The notes under the pieces: generated by a model
The model's database searches: none
Seen by the model: only the letters and a program-made list of their open reading frames with translations
What the model was told of the DNA's origin: nothing
Assembly (NCBI GenBank): GCA_943735955.1
Contig: OX030965.1
Span: 5,816,503-5,880,502, forward strand
From: Piscicola geometra
Lineage: Eukaryota > Annelida > Clitellata > Hirudinida > Piscicolidae
Length of the DNA stretch: 64,000 nt
Reading direction: 5' to 3'
In this document: positions 55,999-64,000 of the stretch, piece after piece
How the letters are laid out: the number at the start of each line of letters is the position of its first letter
How positions within the stretch are numbered: the first letter of the stretch is position 1
Program-made: the position numbers and the translations under genes

Positions 55999-57530
55999 TC
56001 CACTGCCCTGCTTCCCACGGCACTGCGCCAATGATTCTTAAAGCCTCTTCGAATCAATTCATCTTCCTATTTTTTTGGATCTAATCGATATTTAGCACTA
56101 ATTTTTTATATTTAATTTTTTGCGTCCAGATATCATTTTTCATGCCATTTTGTTTTTGCTTAGTTGCGACATCACTCAAAGTTATTTTTTTGTGGTTTTA
56201 AAGCATTAATCATGATTCATATCCTGTTTTTTCATTAAATACCTTTTATAATTTGTATGCTCATTTGCGCTGAACTAAATTAACTAATTTTTGAATATCT
56301 TTTGACGTTTTAAATTTTATTAATTTTCAAGAAATTTAAAGGTTGCAAAACATTTAGGCATGATAAATAAAAACTGTCGTTTAGAAAAAAACACTACACT
56401 TTATCGAAATACACCCGGATCATGTGTTTGAACTCTATTATAACAACTGTTTATTTTCAGACTTTCCACTATCTTCATACATAATCTTATTTTATGAAAA
56501 TTATTCTAGGAACGAAGTATAAACAATTTACTTGCAATTTTATAATACAAATAATTGCGACATGTTTTTAGACTGCTTACCGCCTATATTAAAACTATAA
56601 TCACCCATTAAGTCTCAACTTTTAGCTATAGTTTTTCACCAACTAAATATGTAAAAGTATATAAATATGATATAAACAGCATGGTTCCATCTATTAATCT
56701 GCGCATCAATAATGCATCGATGTTCTTTCAGCCGTAATCTGCTTTCCCCTCACAAAACAAAAACCTCATTACAGCTATTAAAATAATACAATACAAAACA
56801 ACGGCGTAAACCCAAACGAGCTTCAAGACCACAGCTTGTTATTTTTCCACTATACACCAGTTATTCAGTTACGTACGTGTATTGTGTACAGCCATCTATG
56901 CACCACCAGCCTCATTCTGTAAGGTTACACATAACCTATCTTTTTCACTGTAAGTTACAGTAATGGCACCTTAGAATGTCTTTTGGACTCTTATGGAATC
57001 AAAGTGTGAGCAGTAAAAAGCTATAAATTCTAAATTATTAGAATTTCATCATTGAAAAGTTATTTTTCATTTATCATTATGTACCTAAAAATGATTTATT
57101 TCTATCGAAATCATTTCAAACTGCTATCACAAACCCTTACTTTTATCAGCATCATCATCAACAATAACATCATTATCAGCATAGCATCATCATAATCAGC
57201 AGCAGCCAAACTAAAATTTTGCGCTGTATAAACCTTCCAGTAACTTGTTTTCCCGCTTTTTTTCTGAATCGTAAGCGCCTTGCAGTCTTTATTGCGCGCC
57301 ATTAGCTGCCACCTAGGCATCCACTTTAACCATCCGTCAAATTTGTAGAATAAACGGTTTCGGTTATGATCGATTGTAGAAGTTAGTGGGGGTAAGGGGA
57401 AAAATAGATCTACCCAAAATAGACCTTGGACGAGAAAGTCTTTAAAAATGGACCTTAACCATAACCCAACTTGAGACGTTTGATCGTGTGGCGGGAAATT
57501 TAAATGACATTTGCCACCAGTTTGACGTCA
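55999..57530. other. Convergent intergenic region (CD225 / propeller gene)
   Basis: AT-rich. The segment 57110-57360 is less AT-rich and its reverse strand includes GCGCGCAATAAAGAC and a GATGATGATG tract, perhaps an old SINE, but no pol III boxes were found. No gene recognised. Confidence 0.4.
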
Positions 57531-59736
57531 TCAACGCAGCGCCAGGGAGTGTTTGAAGAGACAGCGGTGCAGTGTGGTGAGTAGAGCCAGGAGAGACATC
57601 GAGGTGGTGCTGGGTGGAAAGACTCTGGGGCTAAAGGAGCTCGCGTCTGTTGGAATCAGTGCATGACAAGGGCAGATCACCATGTAATTTAAAAGTAGTT
57701 TATTATATTTATAATTGAAACGACGTAAGGTCAGATAGTCTTCAAGACTTTCTTCGCTCATTAAATACCTTTAATGAGCATAAATTAGCAAATACTTTTT
57801 AATTAACTAATTATTAGTGTTTAATTACTTAAATTAGATGGACTCATAAGCAACAGCTGCAAACACAAAAACTCACCCTTGGTTCGCCGAATGAGCAGCG
57901 CATACAGGGGCTTGTAGATGGGTTGGTTGTTGAGTTTGACAGCCTTCAGAGTCTTATTATGGACTTTCCAGAGACAGCTGGGTCATTTGGGTAAAAGTTG
58001 AAAGAAGTGGTGGAGGATTAGTTTTGTTATAAAATAGACAAAAAGGAATTGGATAGATGGATGGTTTGGGTGTATGAATGGAACCAAATGCTTTTCTAGG
58101 TTTGAGGTTTAAGAATGAACAGATGTTCAACAGTGTAATCATATTAGAGAATACTATAAACTAAAAAAACCCACTGGTTCTGCTGGTCTGTCATATAGAT
58201 GGAGTCTCCATCATGATAAACCGACGTGAAATTCGTATAGGAGTGTGATGTGTCGATGGCGGAGAGATAAAAGGTGTGTTTGCTGATGCTAAAAGACTCA
58301 AATCGAGCAAAGACACTGGGCGTGTGTGAGGTGGTCGTGTTGGGATGGAGGGTTGATTGAGAGGTGAGTGCAGAGGTGTGGTTTGAAGCGAGAATGATGG
58401 TGAAAAGACTGATGTTGTTGTACTGGACAGCGACTAAAACCCCATCGTTAGTGACGAAGTAGAAAGCATCTTTAAAAATGGTTATTTGATACTTTTATTT
58501 TTAAACACATTTGAAAAGAGCTTTAATGGAAAAAACGCGTGAATTCTGAATAGACATTCACATTCTAAAAGAAAATGCTAATTGTTGAAACTAACTCATA
58601 AAACAAATAGTTTTTACCAAAGCTAATAAAAATATTTTAAAGTGATTTGAGCGTTCACAAATGAAAATGTAGTTGATCAAAAGACTCAACAGTGCGTGCC
58701 CTGCAGTTTGAACTCACCTTCTGATATGAGATCCAAACTCCTCACACTGAAATCTTGCGTAATTAGCTTTCTTTTGTTCGGCACTAAAACGTCAATCTTC
58801 CATGTTTTCCTGGTCCAGCCATCATGAAGGTAAAGGTTACTGAAGGGAAAAGAGTTTGTAATTGAAAGGTAAAAGGAACTTGCTGGCACCGAAAAATCTA
58901 TAAAATTGATCGCAGTTTGCCAGTAAGCACAAAATGGTTTTTAAAAATGAGTTTACAACATTCAAGGTTTACAAATCAAAAATGTACTTCTTCACCAACC
59001 TGGCATGAACATTCATCAAAGTGAGGGTGGAAGCAGAGATGATGTGTTTCAAGTGATTCCCATCAAAATCGATTGAGTTCACCTGGCCTTGTATTGTGCT
59101 GAAGAAGAGAAGGTCGTCTGATAGCTGAATTCCTAGACCAGTCACAGTGTCCAGAATGCCTTGTGTCGTGGTGGGGGAAAAATTGTGATAATAGTATCCT
59201 TAAAACTCTGCTGAGCTACTTTTATTTATTTATTTTATTTCATAAAGATGGAAAAATATGAATACGAGTTCTTATGAACTCACTCGATGCGTAAATCCTC
59301 TTAGGTTTCCCACCGGCCTTCAGAGTCAAGCGGTAAATGAAAGATGCACTGGAGAAAAAAAGATTCTCCGTTTTGGAATCGTAGGTGATGAAAGAGACCG
59401 GAAAAGGAATGTTGGGAAGAAAAGACTGTTCGCCAGTGGATGAGTCAAGTCTCAGAAGCCTGCCGGTCCCGTCAAGAACTAACAAAGTGTCTTTTCTTGG
59501 AAGAGCCGACAATGCTGCTGTTGAGGTTGTGTGGAGGTGAAGAAATTTTTTGTGTTTTTTCTTAGCTTAATTTCGTATTCCTCGTTTTCTCAGTGGCAAT
59601 CATTCCAGAACTCACCTGAGATACAGGTCTCCCCATCCTCCTCCAGTTCATAGCCTACTCCACACTTACAAACTTTTACAAATTCCTTCACAAAGCACAA
59701 GTGACTGCAGCCTCCATTCTCCAGAGAACATGCATC

Positions 59737-59833
<97 letters not shown>

Positions 59834-62800
59834 GTGTGTGTGCGTATGTGTTTCCGAATTGTCATGAGACGAACTCACTGCTGATGTAGGGCTGGAGGGA
59901 AGCACTTGATATTGCCAAAGCTTTTACCTTAATTTGGAAAAAATTCAGATTTATTTTAGGTGTATAACGATTTCTATTGGCATTAAGTCAGGATGGCCGA
60001 GCGGTCTAAGGCGCTGCGTTCAGGTCGCAGTCTGGTTCTCCAGGCGTGGGTTCAAATCCCACTTCTGACAATTTTCTTTTTAAAAAAGCCATACAAAGAT
60101 GTCTTGAACTTCAAAAAGATGTGAATCTAGCATGCATTAATTTTAAATTCTCTAAAAAATTAATTCTTTTATGCACAAAAAGTATAGACATTTTTTTGCT
60201 AGTCTCTGGTTCCAAAAAGATAAAATACTTCCAGATGAGATGACAGAGCCACACAGAGTGGAAAGAAAGATTGAGAGATTTCAAAAAGACTCCTGTACTT
60301 GAGAGGAGAAAATCCTTAGACGTTACATATATTACAAAATACACTTTATACGGTCTGTATAAAATCAAACAAGAAATATATTTGATGTCAATAATTATGG
60401 TGATGCATTCATTTAAAAGATGGATGAGTAACCTTGATGTAGTTTTGGAAGGTGATGCTTGTAACGAACTTTAGGTTTTTCGTGTGGTTCTGAGTGCTGA
60501 AAACCAAGAGATTTTTGCTGGTGCCAAAGATGATGTAGGGCTGTGGTGAATGGGTAAGAAAGAATTTAAAACAATGCTTTTATTGATTTTTTAAGAAAAA
60601 CCTGATAAGATAAGCGATGTGACCACATAAGTTTTTCACTGAGAATTTGTCAAAACTCCATAGGTGGCACTCTCTTCAAAAACTTCATTAACCATTAATA
60701 CTAATAATTAAAACTTCTATAATTTGGTTTATTAAATATTTTTTTAAACTTTTGATTACATCAACAAGCCAGATAATGCTCACAGAATTTCATAACTCAC
60801 CCAGGCTACAACGAAAGAAGTGAAGAGTGCCTGGTACTTTCCCCCGCTGTAGGCCACCCTGTCTGAACCATCCACTGAGCTGCCGTGTACGAAGTCAGTG
60901 CTCAGCCAAAAGAGCTTTCCGGTGATCATGTCGTATTGCAAGTCACGGGGAGCTGTTGAGTTGTCTTGTGGAGTGGTTGTAGTTTGGTTACAGGGAGGGT
61001 TGCGGAGGTGTTTATGAAGTGGTTGGGGATACAATAGTGAAGGATTGTGCAAGGGTTTTATAAGGTACATAGAGTTGACATGCTTCATTAAAAAACATCA
61101 TCTATTAATTATTTTCTTATATGCGTCTTAATAAATCATTCATCTTATAAATACTAAGTAAAAATGAATATCACATTAATCTGACCTTCAAAAATAAACT
61201 TTTTTTCTTTACCCGCCATATCTGACCTTACGATTCTTGTCCATTGAAAACTACCTACATCACCATCCTCGTCACTTTCGCCAACTTCAACCCAAAACAA
61301 AAAACTGAAATTTACGAAAAAATTAATTGTTAATTCAACTTCAAAAGCTTCCTAACGTGTGAATCTCATTTTGAAACCCTTGCATATATTATGGAGTAAC
61401 TACTTAAAAACACCGCAATAAAGTTCCTAGGATGATGAAACTCTTAACAACCTCGAAACCAACGCCATCAGTCTCTGCTATAGCCATCGACTAATTAACA
61501 TCCATTAAATTATTTTTCCGTTAATGGGCCTATTAATAAATGTTCTTCCCTCTCCCTGTCTCCACTTACCCAATAGTAGGGGCAGCCACTACAGATAGAG
61601 GTTTGCCCTGTGCTGTAATTACCCTCCACACGTCGTTGGTTAAACTATACATTCCAATCACTCCCGTGTAGGAATCAGCCCAGTATAACTGTTGTGTGAT
61701 CCAGTCGTAACTGATGCTGTAAACCTGGTGAAATGGAAGATTTTAAGTCTATCATTTTGATCAAAACGAATAATCCTAATTTGATCATTTTTGTTAATAA
61801 AATCCTTCATACATCTTTCATTGTTTGACAGTAAAATCAGAAGACTTTGTGCGCGATGTTATCAACATAATGGAAACTTTTAATTCGTTGTTGTTCCAAC
61901 TTCATTTTGTGTTTATTTATTTAAAATCAACTACGCCATGTTCATCTTCAATGAATGTTAATGCCTCATTTGAATGGTGAATCCTGCTTGAGCTCTTAGC
62001 AAAGCTTTCATATGTATTCTTGCTCGTGATCATTGAATTTTCTGGCCGTATGATCAAATTTGTTATTGGATTAGATTTCATTGCTTCTCATTTTATTGCA
62101 TTGTACAGTATTGCATCGTATAGCCGAGTGTACATTTTTTATATTTTCTTTATTTTATTTTCATTAACTTGAATCATTTCTTTTTCACCCTGAAAATCCA
62201 TACATCGGCCACATTAGTTACTTTGTGACTCAAAAGAAAAAAGCAAAAAAAAACTAGCAAGTTTGCGCGACATCGTTCACTCTTTACTAAATGCCGTAGC
62301 CAAAAAATAGCAAGACATCGGAAAACTCTGCTGCAAACAAAATATTGCAAAACAGACAAAAAACGGACATGAGAGGAGAGAGGAAGCGCGAAAGGACAAT
62401 GCTCAGTCGTGACGTTTTCCACGTAGCAGATGGTGTTCTTGGTGAGGTCTGAGATGAAGGTCCTGATGGAGGGGTGGTCCAGAGCGATGGCGTGGAAGAT
62501 TCGCTTAGGACGAGGCTCCTTGGTTGCCTTGAAGTCGTAAGTGCCAGTGCTCTTGAAGCTGCCCTCTGAGAACCTTTGTGGCGGTGGTTGTGGTTGTTGT
62601 TTTTTTAGTTGTGGTTGTTTTTGTTGATGTTGGGGTTGCTTGTTTTTTGGTTGTTGTGAGAAAGAGTCTAATTGAAATAGCTGTTAAAGCTGGTATTAGG
62701 ATTGAAGGGGTGGTAGTGGTAGTTGTTGTTGAGTTTAAAGTGGTTGTAGTTGTTGTTGAGTTTAAAGTGGTTGTAGTTGTTGTTGAATTTAAAGTGGTTG

Positions 62801-64000
62801 TAGTTGTTGAGATTTTAAAAATGACCTTCTGATGATGGTGTGGATGTTTCCCTTGAGTTGGAGGGCGCTCGAGTAGGTTCCCTTGAATTGTGCCGTCCAT
62901 GCCAGAGTGGTGTTGTCCCAGAGATCACCTGCAGTGGTTGGAATGAAAAGTTTGATGAGTGGTGTGGTTGGAAAGAATGGTGGTAGAGTGGTTGGAAAGG
63001 ATGATGGTTAGAGTGTTTGGAAAGAATGATGGTCAGAGTGGTTGGAAAGGATGGTGGTCAGAGTGGTTGGAAAGAATGATGGTTAGAGTGGTTGGAAAGG
63101 ATGATGGTCAGAGTGGTTGGAAAGGATGATGGTCAGAATGGTTGGAAAGGATGATGGTCAGAGTGGTTGGAAAGGATGATGGTCAGAATGGTTGGAAAGG
63201 ATGATGGTCAGAGTGGTTGGAAAGGATGATGGTCAGAATGGTTGGAAAGGATGATGGTCAGAGTGGTTGGAAAGAATGGTGGTTAGAGTGGTTGGAAAGG
63301 ATGATGGTCAGAGTGGTTGGAAAGGATGATGGTCAGAATGGTTGGAAAGGATGATGGTCAGAGTGGTTGGAAAGAATGGTGGTTAGAGTGGTTGGAAAGG
63401 ATGAGGGTCAGAGTGGTTGGAAAGAATGGTGGTAGAGTGGTTGGAAAGAATGATGGTTAGAGTGGTTGGAAAGGATGATGGTCAGAGTGGTTGGAAAGGA
63501 TGAGGGTCAGAGTGGTTGGAAAGGATGATGGTCAGAGTGGTTGGAAAGGATGAGGGTCAGAATGGTTGGAAAGGATGATGGTCAGAGTGGTTGGAAAGGA
63601 TGATGGTCAGAGTGGTTGGAAAGAATGGTGGTTAGAGTGGTTGGAAAGGATGATGGTCAGAGTGGTTGGAAAGGATGATGGTCAGAGTGGTTGGAAAGGA
63701 TGATGGTCAGAGTGGTTGGAAAGGATGATGGTCAGAGTGGTTGGAAAGGATGATGGTCAGAGTGGTTGGAAAAAATGATGGTCAGAGTGGTTGGAAAGGA
63801 TGATGGTTAGAGTGGTCGGAAAGGATGATGGTCAGAGTGGTTGGAAAGAATGGTGGTTAGAGTGGTTGGAAAGAATGCTGGTTAGAGTGGTTGGAAAGGA
63901 TGATGGTCAGAGTGGTTGGAAAGAATGGTGGTTAGAGTGTTTGGAAAGGATGATAGTCAGAGTGGTCGGAAAGGATGATGGTCAGAGTGGTTGGAAAGAA
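57531..64000 (-). CDS. LDL-receptor class B (YWTD-type) beta-propeller/EGF protein, C-terminal part
   Basis: Exons seen (high to low): 62928-62826, 62573-62414, 61724-61570, 61304-61264, 60952-60801, 60540-60470, 59735-59616, 59517-59284, 59159-59000, 58839-58718, 58469-58175, 57977-57877, about 57662-57531. The first propeller has SISYDWITQQLYWADS, LFWVEVGES and LQYDMITGKLFWLSTD. An EGF-like module follows (DACSLENGGCSHLC...CKCGVGYEL...C). A second, diverged propeller contains LLVLDGTGRLLRLDSS and FFSTIQGQVNSIDFDGN. The model ends at a TGA after CLFKHSLALR with no convincing transmembrane helix or LDLR-A repeat. One small exon between 60470 and 59735 is missing, as the phases differ. LRP-, cueball- or nidogen-like relatives are all possible; the N-terminus is outside the window. 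Confidence 0.75.
59737..59862. repeat. (TG)n microsatellite
   Basis: About 110 bp of TG starting one base from the acceptor of the EGF exon. On the sense (minus) strand it is (CA)n leading into that acceptor. Confidence 0.97.
59987..60070 (+). tRNA. tRNA-Leu (anticodon CAG)
   Basis: 84 nt, intronless. The acceptor stem pairs GTCAGGA with TTCTGAC, followed by discriminator A at 60070. The D-arm contains GGATGGCCGAGCGGTCTAAGG sequence typical of leucine tRNAs. The anticodon arm is CTGCG-TTCAGGT-CGCAG with CAG at 60021-60023. A long class II variable arm and the B box GGTTCAAATCC are present. It is nearly the animal tRNA-Leu-CAG consensus. It lies in an intron of the propeller gene on the opposite strand; a T-run TTTTCTTTTT directly downstream can act as pol III terminator. 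Confidence 0.97.
62577..62822. repeat. GTTGTTGTGG-type repeat, including a 27-bp unit
   Basis: GT-rich on plus, with three copies of a gtagttgttgttgagtttaa-type unit at 62720-62815. It fills the short intron between two propeller exons. On the gene's sense strand it is CA-rich before the acceptor. Confidence 0.9.
62935..64000. repeat. 25-bp minisatellite ggttggaaaggatgatggtc, runs off the window
   Basis: More than 40 units of GGTTGGAAAGGATGATGGTC plus AGAGT, with variants AAGAATGGTGGTTAGAGT. It begins next to the acceptor of the propeller exon 62928-62826 (sense strand CCAACCACTGCAG) and continues past base 64000. Confidence 0.95.

Noticed and set aside
57111..57320. 69-aa minus-strand ORF and possible SINE
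   Set aside because: No protein family recognised and no convincing A/B boxes; too weak to call.

Overview
This window is nuclear DNA from an animal, most likely an invertebrate bilaterian. Every recognised gene is a metazoan gene broken into many short exons with GT-AG introns. The set includes an alpha-2/delta calcium-channel subunit, a PDZ-ZM muscle scaffold, ECSIT, an LDL-receptor-type propeller/EGF protein and a CD225 protein. There is also a eukaryotic tRNA-Leu, a hAT transposon and a tRNA-derived SINE. I cannot place the species. Exon calls were made by eye from remembered family sequences and splice signals. In the five complete genes (ECSIT, PDZ-ZM protein, M12B protease, SURF2, CD225) and in the alpha-2/delta model, exon phases join without a break and coding lengths are multiples of three.

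Layout. 32-5136 (-): N-terminal part of transportin-3, its 3' end lying outside the window. 5479-11222 (+): complete ECSIT, divergent from transportin-3 across 342 bp, with a decayed hAT transposon in intron 6. 12830-20017 (+): Zasp/PDLIM-like PDZ-ZM protein without LIM domains. 21104-23631 (-): secreted M12B (ADAM/ADAMTS-like) metalloprotease. 24594-26193 (-): SURF2. 27642-54023 (+): CACNA2D gene of about 38 exons, with a 10 kb G-rich 15-bp satellite inside one intron and a phase-consistent AT-AC U12-type intron near its 3' end. 55141-55998 (+): CD225/dispanin protein with a PQQ-rich N-terminus. 57531-64000+ (-): C-terminal part of an LDLR class B propeller/EGF protein, with a tRNA-Leu(CAG) inside one intron on the opposite strand.

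The genes are functionally unrelated (nuclear import, mitochondrial complex I/Toll signalling, muscle Z-line, extracellular proteolysis, ribosome biogenesis, calcium-channel trafficking, membrane protein, receptor). No operon-like logic is seen.

The most unusual property is the repeat landscape. Micro- and minisatellites of unrelated unit sequence fill the introns of five genes. They tend to abut splice sites with a strand rule: G(T/A)-rich on the sense strand when they start at a 5' splice site, and C(A/T)-rich on the sense strand when they run into a 3' splice site. This holds in both gene orientations, with some exceptions. The 20-27 kb block (M12B, SURF2) is nearly free of such arrays.
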